Of a stretch of DNA of 64,000 nucleotides, positions 48,204 to 57,191 are shown in pieces. The notes beneath the pieces are model-generated. The model was not told the origin of the DNA and searched no databases. It saw nothing but the letters and a program-made list of their open reading frames with translations. The DNA comes from Sneathiella aquimaris (GTDB lineage: Bacteria; Pseudomonadota; Alphaproteobacteria; Sneathiellales; Sneathiellaceae). Position numbers and translations under genes: made by a program. Position 1 is the stretch's first letter. Each line of letters opens with the position of its first letter. Where the stretch lies: the NCBI RefSeq assembly GCF_026409565.1, contig NZ_CP112881.1, positions 3,877,852-3,941,851 on the forward strand. The letters are read 5' to 3'.

Positions 48204-48902
48204 CTATTTATCCTTGAAACGGTATCCTACGCCATACAGGGTCTCAATGGCAGAGAATTCCGGATCAACAGATTTTATTTTTTTCCGCAAGCGCTTGATA
48301 TGACTGTCAATTGTACGATCGTCCACATAAATATTGTCATCGTAAGCAGCGTCCATCAACTGATCCCGGCTTTTTACATGGCCGGGGCGATAGGCCAAGG
48401 CGTGAAGCAGCATAAATTCTGTCACCGTCAGCGTGACTTCCTGATCGTCCCAGAAGCAGGCGTGACGAACGCTGTCCAGTCGCAACTTACCCCGCTCAAG
48501 CACCTCTTCTTCTCCGCCCTCTTCATCCCCACTTTTCACCCGGTGGCGTCTTAGAACCGTGCGGATCCGTTCGACAAGCAACCGTTGGGAAAAAGGTTTC
48601 TTTACATAATCGTCTGCCCCCATCTTGAGGCCCAGAAATTCATCAATTTCGTCATCTTTGGACGTCAGAAAAATAACCGGCAGATTAGAGGTTCTGCGCA
48701 AACGGTTTAACAATTCCATGCCATCCATGCGAGGCATCTTGATATCCAGTACCGCCAAATCCGGAGGGCTGTCCGCAAAATCATTAAGAGCTTGCTCACC
48801 GTCCGAGTATTTGGAGACAGAAAAGCCCTCTGATTCCAGTAGAATAGAAACAGTGGTCAATATATTCAGGTCGTCATCGACCAGGGCAATTCGAGTGGTC
48901 AC
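48204..48902 (-). CDS. chvI: Response regulator ChvI (OmpR family)
   Basis: The 232-residue regulator has a receiver with phospho-acceptor Asp53 in '[17 protein letters not shown]', Lys in '[10 protein letters not shown]', and a winged-helix DNA-binding domain with '[16 protein letters not shown]' near the end. I chose GTG 48902, which has AGGGGA upstream and begins at the receiver ('[10 protein letters not shown]'); the ATG 81 nt further out would add a non-family extension. It is divergent from pckA. Confidence 0.93.
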   Translation of the reverse strand: MTTRIALVDDDLNILTTVSILLESEGFSVSKYSDGEQALNDFADSPPDLAVLDIKMPRMDGMELLNRLRRTSNLPVIFLTSKDDEIDEFLGLKMGADDYVKKPFSQRLLVERIRTVLRRHRVKSGDEEGGEEEVLERGKLRLDSVRHACFWDDQEVTLTVTEFMLLHALAYRPGHVKSRDQLMDAAYDDNIYVDDRTIDSHIKRLRKKIKSVDPEFSAIETLYGVGYRFKDK

Positions 48903-49309
48903 AGTTTGTCCCCTTTTAGGCTTTCCCCATAATATAAAATTACCTGAACAAATTCTATCCTGCATTTGACCGAAATAAGGCAAGAAAGCGACTTAAGAGT
49001 GAAATAAGGCACAGAACACAAAAATCGTCTGCGCGGATTCTCCGTAGTCCCACCAAATCAGAAGATAATTCGCAAGTCAAAAAACCTGTCCAATTAGTCA
49101 ACCGGGAAATACTGCACAAAAATGAACGGTTAATTTGGTCGATATGAAAACAAATCGATATAAATACGAAATAAGAGCGAAAATAACCAAAAAAAGTTAC
49201 CGTTTTTTGACACTATTTCCCGGTCCTTTATTGCACCTATTCATACCGCCGCTTATCTTGATCCAACATTCTCAACAAATAGCTAATCGATTATCTTTGG
49301 AGAAACACT
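48903..49309. other. Intergenic region between divergent chvI and pckA
   Basis: This AT-rich 407-bp region must hold the promoters of both genes. A TTGACA -35-like hexamer lies at 49207-49212, but I could not place a matching -10 with confidence. I found no convincing small ORF or RNA gene. Confidence 0.5.
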
Positions 49310-50914
49310 GTGGAAGAGACGGGACCGCATAAGAGCAACTACGGGCTTGATAATCAGGGACTCGGGGGCGTTGGCAAGGCAAATTGGAACCTTTCCGCCC
49401 CAACCCTGTATAAGGAAGCCCTAACACGGAATGAAGCGACACTGTCTGAAGGTGGCGCCCTTGTTGCCCTGACCGGTCAACATACAGGCCGATCCGCCAA
49501 CGACAAATTTATCGTCAAGGAAGCCGGCAGCGAAGACAATATCTGGTGGGGCAAGGTTAACAAGCCTTTTGACGATACAAAATTTGCCGCCCTGCATAAA
49601 AAGATGATCGATTATCTGCAAGGCAAAGAAGTGTTTGTTCAGGATTGTTATGCGGGCGCTCATCTGGACCACCGTCTTCCTGTCCGGATTATTACCGAAT
49701 GTGCATGGCATAACCTTTTTGCGCGAAACATGTTCATACAACCTGAAAAAAGGGAACTGGCTGAATTCAAACCGGAATTCACAGTCCTTCAGGTGCCTTC
49801 CTTTGAAGCAGACCCGGCCGTCGACGGAACCCGCTCGGAAGTGTTTGTTCTGGCGAATTTTGCGGAAAGACTGGTCATCATCGGTGGCACATCTTATGCC
49901 GGTGAAATCAAAAAATCTGTTTTCTCCCTGCTTAATTATCTGCTCCCTGAAAAAAACATCATGCCGATGCACTGCTCTGTGAATGTCAGTAACGCTGGCG
50001 ACAGCGCGGTCTTTTTTGGCCTGTCAGGAACAGGCAAAACGACTCTGTCAGCGGATCAAAGTCGCGAATTGATCGGCGATGATGAACATGGCTGGTCTGA
50101 CGATGGTGTGTTTAACTTTGAAGGCGGCTGTTACGCCAAGGTTATCAATCTGTCGCGGGAAGCCGAGCCGGAAATCTACGCAACCACAGAACGGTTTGGA
50201 ACCGTCCTCGAAAATGTGGTCATGGATGAAGACGGCGTTCTTGATCTGGATGACAACCGCTATACAGAAAATACCCGGGCGTCCTATCCGATCCATTTCA
50301 TTCCAAATGCCAGTGAAACCGGCATTGCGGGGAACCCGAAAAACGTCATTATGCTAACCGCTGATGCGTTTGGTGTTCTGCCCCCCATCTCCAAGCTGTC
50401 ATCAGAACAGGCCATGTATCACTTCCTGTCCGGCTATACCGCTAAACTGGCTGGCACGGAAAAAGGGCTGGGCAATGAACCACAGGCAACCTTCTCAACC
50501 TGTTTTGGCGCCCCTTTCATGCCACGTCATCCTTCTGTTTATGCAAACCTGCTGGGTGAAAAAATCGAAAAACATGGTGTGAATTGCTGGCTTGTCAATA
50601 CAGGCTGGACAGGCGGCGCCTATGGCACTGGACACCGTATGCCGATTGCCCATACCCGCGCATTGGTCAACGCCGCCCTTGACGGCACCCTTGCCAATGT
50701 TGAGTTTGAAAAAGACCCGTATTTCGGCCTCGCCATGCCGACATCCTGCACAGGTGTTCCCAGCGAGATCCTGAACCCAAGAAATACATGGGCAGATAAA
50801 GCAGCCTATGACAAACAGGCATCTCATCTTGTCACCCTGTTCATCGAGAATTTTGAGCAATTTGCCGAGTATGTCGATGCCGAGATTATCAAGTCAGCGC
50901 CAAGAAGCGCCTGA
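49310..50914 (+). CDS. pckA: Phosphoenolpyruvate carboxykinase (ATP)
   Basis: The 534-residue gluconeogenic enzyme converts oxaloacetate and ATP to PEP, ADP and CO2. It has '[13 protein letters not shown]' (P-loop), '[23 protein letters not shown]' (kinase 2 and metal site, two blocks), and '[17 protein letters not shown]'. The start is GTG with GGAGA 8 nt upstream. Location divergent from chvI is conserved in Alphaproteobacteria. A terminator follows. Confidence 0.95.
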   Translation: MEETGPHKSNYGLDNQGLGGVGKANWNLSAPTLYKEALTRNEATLSEGGALVALTGQHTGRSANDKFIVKEAGSEDNIWWGKVNKPFDDTKFAALHKKMIDYLQGKEVFVQDCYAGAHLDHRLPVRIITECAWHNLFARNMFIQPEKRELAEFKPEFTVLQVPSFEADPAVDGTRSEVFVLANFAERLVIIGGTSYAGEIKKSVFSLLNYLLPEKNIMPMHCSVNVSNAGDSAVFFGLSGTGKTTLSADQSRELIGDDEHGWSDDGVFNFEGGCYAKVINLSREAEPEIYATTERFGTVLENVVMDEDGVLDLDDNRYTENTRASYPIHFIPNASETGIAGNPKNVIMLTADAFGVLPPISKLSSEQAMYHFLSGYTAKLAGTEKGLGNEPQATFSTCFGAPFMPRHPSVYANLLGEKIEKHGVNCWLVNTGWTGGAYGTGHRMPIAHTRALVNAALDGTLANVEFEKDPYFGLAMPTSCTGVPSEILNPRNTWADKAAYDKQASHLVTLFIENFEQFAEYVDAEIIKSAPRSA

Positions 50915-50935
50915 TCAGGATCGTTCATAATTTGA

Positions 50936-50967
50936 AAAAGCCCCTGTTTTCAAGCAGGGGTTTTTTT
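50936..50967 (+). terminator. Intrinsic terminator of pckA
   Basis: AAAAGCCCCTG and CAGGGGTTTT-type arms with an 8-nt loop, then seven T. Confidence 0.85.
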
Positions 50968-51026
50968 ATTGGATTATTGACCGTCAAAAAGCGTATGGTG
51001 CGTCCCTCAAAAAAGGAAGAACTCTT

Positions 51027-51671
51027 ATGCGCGATGCCGTTATTTTTGATATGGATGGCCTGTTACTGGATACGGAACGCATTTCTTTGGCGGCGTTCAA
51101 ACAAACCTGTGACGCCTTTGATCTTCCCTTTGACCCAGCGCTGTATAATACACTCGTCGGCTGCAACATGGTCCATATCGAAGGCTTGCTCAACCAGAAT
51201 GTAGAAGCCTTTCCTGGCACCCCTTTTATGGATATGTGGCAGCAGATTTATCATGATGAAGCGGTATTGAAACCTGTGCCTTTAAAAGAAGGCGTGGTTG
51301 ACTTCCTGACCTTCCTGGAGGCCGAGAATATTCCGCGGGCTGTGGCAACATCCACTGGTTACAAAAAAGCAGTGCGTAAGTTATCCAATGCCGGAATTCT
51401 GGATTTTTTTCATCATCTGTCGACCGGTGATCAGGTCGCCAACAGCAAGCCCCATCCGGAAATCTATTTGCAGGCTGCGGCCAAGCTGAATATTCGGCCA
51501 GAGAACTGCCTTGCGCTTGAGGATTCTGACAATGGAGTCCGGGCAGCCCATGGGGCCAATATGCTGGTTTTTCAGATCCCCGATCTGGTTGATCCCTCGC
51601 CGTCCGTACGAATGCTTGATCACCGGATTATTCCTTCCATGAAAGTGGCACACGCCCTGTTCAAGGCCTGA
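51027..51671 (+). CDS. HAD-superfamily phosphatase, beta-phosphoglucomutase-like
   Basis: The 214-residue hydrolase has nucleophile Asp8 and acid Asp10 in 'VIFDMDGLLLDTE', Thr/Ser motif II in 'AVATSTG', Lys in 'NSKPHPEIYLQAA' and motif III 'LALEDSDNGVRAAHGAN'. A cap domain lies at about 15-80. Substrate unknown; relatives act on sugar phosphates or phosphoglycolate. AAAGGAAG precedes the ATG. Confidence 0.87.
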   Translation: MRDAVIFDMDGLLLDTERISLAAFKQTCDAFDLPFDPALYNTLVGCNMVHIEGLLNQNVEAFPGTPFMDMWQQIYHDEAVLKPVPLKEGVVDFLTFLEAENIPRAVATSTGYKKAVRKLSNAGILDFFHHLSTGDQVANSKPHPEIYLQAAAKLNIRPENCLALEDSDNGVRAAHGANMLVFQIPDLVDPSPSVRMLDHRIIPSMKVAHALFKA

Positions 51672-51782
51672 ACGCACCCGCATCACGGCACGCAACCAGA
51701 CCGATTTTACTGGAGCCTTTGCGCACAGACCTGTAAAGATACCCTATTCTTACCGATCGTCCTTGCGCACCGAGATTGTCAT

Positions 51783-52724
51783 ATGTGGACTATTTCCCTC
51801 TCTGTTCTTCCGATTTTCCTGCTCCTGATTTTAGGGCATGTGCTACGGCGTTGGCAGTTTCCCGGTGAAGCCTTTTGGCCATTGGCCGACAAACTGACCT
51901 ATTGGGTTCTTTTTCCGGCTCTTCTCTTTTACCGGACGACAACCGCACCTTTGGGCGGTGAAATGGTCGGGACTTTTGCAATGGCGTTGCTTGGCGCTTT
52001 GATTATCAGCGCCGTTGTCGCGGTCGGATCCGCAAGATTATTTGGGATTTCCGGCGCGGTGAGCGGCTCCTTGTTTCAAGGGGCCACGCGTCATAACACC
52101 TTTATTGCCTTTGCCACTGCCGATATGCTTTTTGGATCGGACGGGCTGTTGATCGCCGCGGTGGCCACATCGATACTGGTCCCGCCAACAAATCTGTTCT
52201 GTGTCACCGCATTAGTCTTGTATCAAGGAAAAACAGGGACAACCTCGCTGAAAAAAAGGCTTGTTCAGGAACTGGCCCGGAACCCCCTTTTATTGGCAAT
52301 CGGCGCCGGTGTTTTCCTGAACCTGTCCGGCATTGGCAGTCTGCCGGTTATTCACGATATGGCAAATATCCTGTCCCGCGCCGCCCTTCCCACCGCTCTT
52401 TTATGCGTGGGGGCCGGATTGCATATTCGCGCCATGAAAGCAGAAACCCGTTCGTTGGTAATCTCCAGCATCTGTAAACTGGTCCTGTTTCCAGCCGTCA
52501 TGATCGGGGTTATTCTAGCGACTGGGCTGGACGGAACAGCCGCCGTCATTCTGGTGATTTATGGCGCCGTACCAACGGCAAGTTCCGGGTATGCCCTGGC
52601 CAAACAACTGGGCAGTGATGCAGATGTCATGGCCGCCATCATCACGATACAGACCTTTTTGTCGATGATCACACTGCCCTTATCCATTGCCGTTGCATCG
52701 GCCTATTTTCTAGGCGGCGCTTGA
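51783..52724 (+). CDS. AEC-family transporter (auxin efflux carrier-like)
   Basis: The 313-residue integral membrane protein has about ten hydrophobic segments in two five-TM halves, with 'GATRHNTFIAFATA' (the conserved Asn region) and 'YGAVPTASSGYALAKQLG' near the end. AEC proteins export or import small organic anions such as malate. The 3' end overlaps the convergent moeB by 15 nt. Confidence 0.83.
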   Translation: MWTISLSVLPIFLLLILGHVLRRWQFPGEAFWPLADKLTYWVLFPALLFYRTTTAPLGGEMVGTFAMALLGALIISAVVAVGSARLFGISGAVSGSLFQGATRHNTFIAFATADMLFGSDGLLIAAVATSILVPPTNLFCVTALVLYQGKTGTTSLKKRLVQELARNPLLLAIGAGVFLNLSGIGSLPVIHDMANILSRAALPTALLCVGAGLHIRAMKAETRSLVISSICKLVLFPAVMIGVILATGLDGTAAVILVIYGAVPTASSGYALAKQLGSDADVMAAIITIQTFLSMITLPLSIAVASAYFLGGA

Positions 52725-53510
52725 CGATCCTTCGATGTCCAGTACGGATGGATTTTCCCCGCATAAACGACATTGCGGATCTGGCCGTACTTTCACCTTT
52801 CTGAAATCAGCATAAAGCGCATCATAAATCAAAAGCTGGCCGGACATGCTTTGGCCAATCTGTAACAGCTCTTTTAGAACCTCAACCGCTTGTAACGATC
52901 CCATGGTTCCGGCCAAAGCCCCAAGGACACCGGCCTCTCCGCATGTTTGAACCACATCGGGCGGCGGCGGCGCCGGAAAGATACAGCGGTAACAGGGATG
53001 ATCGCCCCCTTCATAGGCCTTATAGGTCGAAAGCTGTCCTTCAAATTGCAGCATTGCCGCAGAAATCAGCGGTTTCTTTAAGAAAAAACAGGCATCATTG
53101 ATCAAAAAACGGGTCGTGAAATTATCCGACCCATCTGCGACCAGATCATAGCCGTCAAAAAGGCGGCGGACATTGTCAGCTGTCAATCGTTCCGCATGCG
53201 GTATGATTTTTACATCCGGGTTGATCCGTGCAACAGACTGCTGAGCACTTTCCACCTTCGGCCGGCCGATATCAGCGGTTCCATGGGCAATCTGACGTTG
53301 CAGATTGGATAAATCCACATGATCATCATCCACCACCCCGATTGTGCCAACACCCGCCGCCGCTAAATACAGAACCAAGGGGGAGCCAAGGCCCCCCGCC
53401 CCGATAACCAGCACTTTGGATCCCAGCAATTTCTTCTGCCCGATACCCCCCACTTCCCGAAGGATAATGTGGCGGGCATAGCGATCCATCTGTTCATCGG
53501 TAAGGTTCAT
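52710..53510 (-). CDS. moeB: MoeB/ThiF-family adenylyltransferase
   Basis: The 266-residue E1-like enzyme adenylates the C-terminus of a ubiquitin-like sulfur carrier (MoaD, ThiS or CysO-like). It has ATP-binding 'VLVIGAGGLGSPLVLYLAAAGVGTIGVVDDD' (blocks at about 31-60), 'SNLQRQIAHGT', 'DGSDNFTTRFLIND' and two Cys pairs, HPCYRC and CRLC, for zinc. No rhodanese domain is attached. It starts 2 nt after cysK, which suggests a sulfur-transfer role for cysteine synthesis or a shared cysteine supply. Confidence 0.87.
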   Translation of the reverse strand: MNLTDEQMDRYARHIILREVGGIGQKKLLGSKVLVIGAGGLGSPLVLYLAAAGVGTIGVVDDDHVDLSNLQRQIAHGTADIGRPKVESAQQSVARINPDVKIIPHAERLTADNVRRLFDGYDLVADGSDNFTTRFLINDACFFLKKPLISAAMLQFEGQLSTYKAYEGGDHPCYRCIFPAPPPPDVVQTCGEAGVLGALAGTMGSLQAVEVLKELLQIGQSMSGQLLIYDALYADFRKVKVRPDPQCRLCGENPSVLDIEGSSSAA

Positions 53511-53512
53511 TC

Positions 53513-54457
53513 CTAGACCCCGTCAAACAGGGCTGTCGTCAAATACCGCTCTGCGAAGGACGGAATAACCACAACAATGGTTTTCCCCTTCATGTCAGGG
53601 CGTTCCGCGATTTCAAGCGCGGCTGCAACGGCAGCACCAGACGAAATACCCACCGGAATTCCTTCTTCACGAGCCACAGAGCGGGCCGTCTCAAATGCGG
53701 TTTCATTTCCGATGGTCAGAATTTCATCAATCAGGCTGGTATCCAGATTGTCCGGTGTAAATCCGGCGCCAATACCTTGAATTTTATGAGGGCCAGATTG
53801 GCCGCCGGACAAGACCGGGCTATCTTCAGGTTCAACAGCGATGATTTTCACATCTTTGTTTTTCTGTTTTAGGATTGTCCCCACACCGGTCAATGTTCCG
53901 CCCGTGCCAACACCCATAACAACCGCGTCGACTTTACCGTCAGTATCTGCCCAGATTTCATCCGCTGTTGTTACTTTATGGACCGCGGGATTTGCCGGAT
54001 TTTCAAACTGTTGCGGAATAACGGCATTTCCCAGTTCTTCAACCATTTCATTGGCCCGGGCAATCGCACCGTTCATCCCTTTGGCCGCTTCCGTCAGTTC
54101 CAGATTTGCCCCAAGGAGTTTCAACATTTTGCGACGCTCAATGGACATACTTTCCGGCATGACCAACGTCAGATCATATCCTTTTGCCGCGCAGACAAAC
54201 GCCAGACCAATACCCGTATTGCCGGAAGTCGGCTCAATAATCTTCGTCCCGGCGTTAATTTTGCCAGCGTCTTCCAGCGCTTCAATCATGGCAACAGCAA
54301 TCCGATCTTTCACAGACGCCAGAGGGTTGAAAAACTCGAGCTTCAAAAGAATATCGGCGTTTTGACTGCCAAACCGTTTCATACGAACCAGAGGCGTAGA
54401 TCCGATCGTATCAATAATGCTGTCATAAATTTTTCCGCGAGGCGCATTAATATCCAT
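53513..54457 (-). CDS. cysK: Cysteine synthase A
   Basis: The 314-residue PLP enzyme makes cysteine from O-acetylserine and sulfide. PLP Lys lies in '[11 protein letters not shown]', followed by '[14 protein letters not shown]', the '[12 protein letters not shown]' phosphate loop and '[11 protein letters not shown]'. I prefer the ATG to a TTG 12 nt upstream. Only 2 nt separate it from moeB and 58 nt from the Rrf2 gene. Confidence 0.93.
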   Translation of the reverse strand: MDINAPRGKIYDSIIDTIGSTPLVRMKRFGSQNADILLKLEFFNPLASVKDRIAVAMIEALEDAGKINAGTKIIEPTSGNTGIGLAFVCAAKGYDLTLVMPESMSIERRKMLKLLGANLELTEAAKGMNGAIARANEMVEELGNAVIPQQFENPANPAVHKVTTADEIWADTDGKVDAVVMGVGTGGTLTGVGTILKQKNKDVKIIAVEPEDSPVLSGGQSGPHKIQGIGAGFTPDNLDTSLIDEILTIGNETAFETARSVAREEGIPVGISSGAAVAAALEIAERPDMKGKTIVVVIPSFAERYLTTALFDGV

Positions 54458-54485
54458 GTTTTTGTCCAATTCTGATTAACATTGA

Positions 54486-54500
54486 CCCGTTTTAAACGGG
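54486..54500. repeat. Inverted repeat between rrf2 and cysK
   Basis: CCCGTTT-T-AAACGGG is a perfect 15-bp palindrome without a T-run. It is a possible regulator site or RNA hairpin in front of cysK. Confidence 0.45.
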
Positions 54501-54515
54501 AACTTTGTGTTGTCT

Positions 54516-54965
54516 TTAAATCTCAAATGTACCACTGGCGCGCGGGGCAACCCCATCGCAATCCGTATTGGTTTTCCTGCAAAGGTCCTCCAACGTGACC
54601 TGATCAAGCTGTTTCAGCATGGCCGCCTGGGCATCCATCCATAAAGGACCAACAACCTTTTGACCGATCTCAGACGAGAAAATCTGATTTTCACCTTCTG
54701 TGTCAGCCTCACTGATAACCCGGACGATATCACCCGCTGTAATTCGGCGCCTCTCCCGAGCCAGGCGATATCCGCCTCGCGGGCCCCGTACGCCCTTTAA
54801 AATACCGGCATGAACAAGCTGTTGCATAACCTGTTCCAGATATCGCTGCGGTATTTTCTGACGCTGGGTAATCTCTTTGGACTGAACCGGGTCAGGCCTT
54901 GCATTAAACGCAATATCGACCACAGCTTCCAGCGCATACAACATCTTCTTTGGTAAATGCAGCAT
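54516..54965 (-). CDS. Rrf2-family transcriptional regulator, probable cysteine regulator
   Basis: The 149-residue winged-helix protein has 'LYALEAVVDIAF', 'QRQKIPQRYLEQVMQQLVHAGIL' (two blocks) and 'GVRGPRGGYRLARE', all Rrf2 hallmarks. The three clustered cysteines that hold the Fe-S cluster in IscR/NsrR are absent at residues 90-110; two cysteines occur only near 128-135. This fits CymR-like cysteine regulators, as does the cysK-moeB context. It starts 3 nt after the 55-codon ORF. Confidence 0.87.
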   Translation of the reverse strand: MLHLPKKMLYALEAVVDIAFNARPDPVQSKEITQRQKIPQRYLEQVMQQLVHAGILKGVRGPRGGYRLARERRRITAGDIVRVISEADTEGENQIFSSEIGQKVVGPLWMDAQAAMLKQLDQVTLEDLCRKTNTDCDGVAPRASGTFEI

Positions 54966-54968
54966 TTC

Positions 54969-55136
54969 TTATCCCTTCGCCGTGGCGACACAAGCCGCGT
55001 CAAAATCGCCTTCACCGCGCTTCATTTCTTCAACTCTTTGCCCATCCAGCCCGCGCGCCTGAGTGACCGGGGAGCCGACCGTCTGCCCGAAATGCCCTTC
55101 CCATCCCACACTAAATGTCTCTACGCCCAAACTCAT
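54969..55136 (-). CDS. Small ORF of 55 codons in front of the Rrf2-cysK-moeB genes
   Basis: The ORF begins with ATG, 6 nt after a GAGGTG ribosome-binding motif, and ends with TAA only 3 nt before the Rrf2 gene start. The product begins MSLGVETFSVGW and ends DFDAACVATAKG. It is hydrophilic, has no signal peptide or TM, and has a single Cys near the C-terminus. The ORF is GC-rich compared with the AT-rich sequence upstream, as expected for coding DNA. I do not recognise a family. It may be a real small protein of the cysteine regulon or a leader peptide; conservation would decide. Confidence 0.55.
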   Translation of the reverse strand: MSLGVETFSVGWEGHFGQTVGSPVTQARGLDGQRVEEMKRGEGDFDAACVATAKG

Positions 55137-55769
55137 TTAAAACACCTCAAACACAGGTAAATAGACCGATACAAGGCCCAAACATACATATAGGGTTCGC
55201 TGACTATTTCAACAGATGGGTCTTACACCGAATTCACTGAAAATTCCGCCGTTTGCTTGGATTTAAGTTTCGTGGATTTATCAGACACCCTTACACCGTC
55301 AGTTTTAGTGTATAACAATTTAAAACACAATTAAATATTGTATAATTGGATTTTGTCCTTTTTGGAAGGAGCGCCAGCTGCAAATACACTCTTATAGCGG
55401 GTTAATCAAAGGATACCGATGGGTATTTCATGGTAAATTCGTCGGGTCAATTGCAACTTTTCTGCCCCGTTGGCGGGTTTAAAAATTATTCATTACTAGC
55501 TGTGGTTTCCAGCATGTTCGACATGTGTTTTTATGACACTGGAAATTCTGATAAAGCCCTTGCAGAACATCCCGTTTGGTCTTTATAAATTGATCAATAA
55601 GCGGACATAAACTTGGTTTTGACCTTATAACGCCGGTAACAAACAGGCGACAAAACCATATTTTTCTTTGAAAGATTTTTGAACAACCGACCCTCATTCA
55701 CTTTAAAGACACAAAATTTTCCTAGCATGTGCAGGATATAATAGATTTGTGAAACTCCAGAGTATTCCA
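55137..55769. other. AT-rich intergenic region without a confident gene
   Basis: This 630-bp region separates the cysteine operon promoter from the diguanylate cyclase gene. It holds a 9-bp direct repeat CTTACACCG (55222 and 55290), a CAATTA...TAATTG inverted repeat near 55328, and a TATAAT hexamer at 55737-55742. A 52-codon plus-strand ORF at 55430-55588 lacks a ribosome-binding site and is not called. Confidence 0.5.
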
Positions 55770-56639
55770 ATGACACGAAAAAAGACAGAGTATCGGGTGA
55801 CACAACGTTTGATTGATCGGTTAAATCAATATTCCTTCCTGGGCACTGATAAACCCGCGGAACAAGGAAAAATTCTGCAAAGCATAGACAAAAAACACCT
55901 TTGGGAAGATATCTGCGCCGCGTCAGCGCTGCTTGAGGAGCATCAGTTACAAATCGCGGACCTTCAGCAAGAAATTGAAAAACTGAACTGGGAGATCGCG
56001 GAACATCGGGATCAACGGGACCGAATGGAGGAAGCTGCTTTTCAGAGCATTGATACCGCAGAAGAAATTCATACCGCGCGTGAAGAACTCAAAGCAGTCA
56101 ATTTAAAACTAAAAACTCAGGAAGAAGCCTTACGTCATCTTTCCATTACCGACCCGCTCACCGGAATTTTCAATCGTCGATATGTCATGGATGCCCTGTC
56201 TGAGATTAAACAGGCCTCCCCTCTGCCACTCTCACTCTTCATGATCGACATTGATCATTTCAAGTCTGTCAATGATACCTATGGCCACGAAGCCGGGGAT
56301 CTGGCACTTAAGCGTTTTACCACCCTTGGGGCCGCAACGTTACCTGAAGACGCCATAATGGGCCGGTTTGGCGGAGAAGAATTTATTGTAATTCTCAAAA
56401 ATACAGACACGCCCTCTGCTCTCATACTGGCTGAAGAAATCCGCCAGAAAACAGAAGCTCTGGTCATTTCTGAAACAGATATTCCTTTTTCTTTCACCAT
56501 CAGTGTTGGTATCGCAACGGAAGTGGAAGAACTCTCTTCCGTAAGGGACATGATCTCACAAGCCGATCAGGCAATGTATGAAGCAAAGAACACCGGTCGC
56601 AATCGCATTGTTGTTTTCAACGCAGACAATTCAGGCTGA
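55770..56639 (+). CDS. Diguanylate cyclase (GGDEF domain)
   Basis: The 289-residue cytoplasmic protein has an N-terminal region with a long coiled coil (about 45-125) and a GGDEF domain (about 128-285): 'DPLTGIFNRRYVMDAL', 'MIDIDHFKSVNDTYGHEAGD' and active site GGEEF. It makes c-di-GMP from GTP. The RxxD inhibitory site is not intact (LPED precedes the active site), so product inhibition may be lost. The start is ATG 55770; a GTG 21 nt upstream is also possible, but it lies at the expected transcription start of the TATAAT element. Confidence 0.85.
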   Translation: MTRKKTEYRVTQRLIDRLNQYSFLGTDKPAEQGKILQSIDKKHLWEDICAASALLEEHQLQIADLQQEIEKLNWEIAEHRDQRDRMEEAAFQSIDTAEEIHTAREELKAVNLKLKTQEEALRHLSITDPLTGIFNRRYVMDALSEIKQASPLPLSLFMIDIDHFKSVNDTYGHEAGDLALKRFTTLGAATLPEDAIMGRFGGEEFIVILKNTDTPSALILAEEIRQKTEALVISETDIPFSFTISVGIATEVEELSSVRDMISQADQAMYEAKNTGRNRIVVFNADNSG

Positions 56640-56671
56640 TTGAGCAGGTTTTAGGTAAACAGTGGATCCGC

Positions 56672-56703
56672 AGGTCGGCTTTCGCTCCTCTGGGAGCGGA
56701 CCT
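56672..56703. other. Bulged hairpin downstream of the diguanylate cyclase gene
   Basis: CGCTCC-TCTG-GGAGCG forms the inner stem and AGGTC/GACCT the outer stem, separated by a one-sided bulge. No T-run follows on either strand, so terminator function is doubtful. Confidence 0.35.
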
Positions 56704-56726
56704 CTAAAACGCGCGGCGTTCTTGAC

Positions 56727-57191
56727 TTACCCTTTCGCTGCGGCAACACCGGTCGAACCAAAACCACCTTCCCCGCGTACCGTTTCTGATAGCGTTTTCA
56801 CTTCGATCCAGCGCGCCTGTGTCACCGGGGCCACAACCATCTGGGCGATCCGATCACCCCGCTCTATTACAAAGGTTTCCTGCCCCATATTCATCAGGAT
56901 GATCCCAAGCTCTCCACGATAATCAGCATCAATCGTACCGGGCGTATTGGGGAGAGTAATCCCTTTCTTCAACGCCAGACCGGAGCGCGGGCGAATTTGT
57001 GCTTCATACCCGCTTGGCAGGGCAATTTTTAATCCCGTTGGGACCAACGCACGATGCCCCGGTTCAATTTTTACAGGCTCGGATACCGCGGCGCGAAGAT
57101 CCATTCCAGCACTGTCCGGTGTTTCATAGGCCGGAAGGGGAAGCCCTTCTGAATGGGGCATTCGTGTTATCTCAACGGAGACATTTGACAT
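56727..57191 (-). CDS. dut: Deoxyuridine 5'-triphosphate nucleotidohydrolase (dUTPase)
   Basis: The 154-residue trimeric enzyme hydrolyses dUTP to dUMP. All five motifs are in order: '[10 protein letters not shown]', 'RPRSGLALK', '[12 protein letters not shown]', 'RGDRIAQMV' and C-terminal '[10 protein letters not shown]'. The ATG overlaps the coaBC stop by one base (TAATG), so it is translationally coupled; coaBC-dut is a common bacterial pair. Confidence 0.95.
   Translation of the reverse strand: MSNVSVEITRMPHSEGLPLPAYETPDSAGMDLRAAVSEPVKIEPGHRALVPTGLKIALPSGYEAQIRPRSGLALKKGITLPNTPGTIDADYRGELGIILMNMGQETFVIERGDRIAQMVVAPVTQARWIEVKTLSETVRGEGGFGSTGVAAAKG

Noticed and set aside
55430..55588. 52-codon plus-strand ORF in the AT-rich gap
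   Set aside because: It lacks a ribosome-binding site at usable distance and has no recognisable features.
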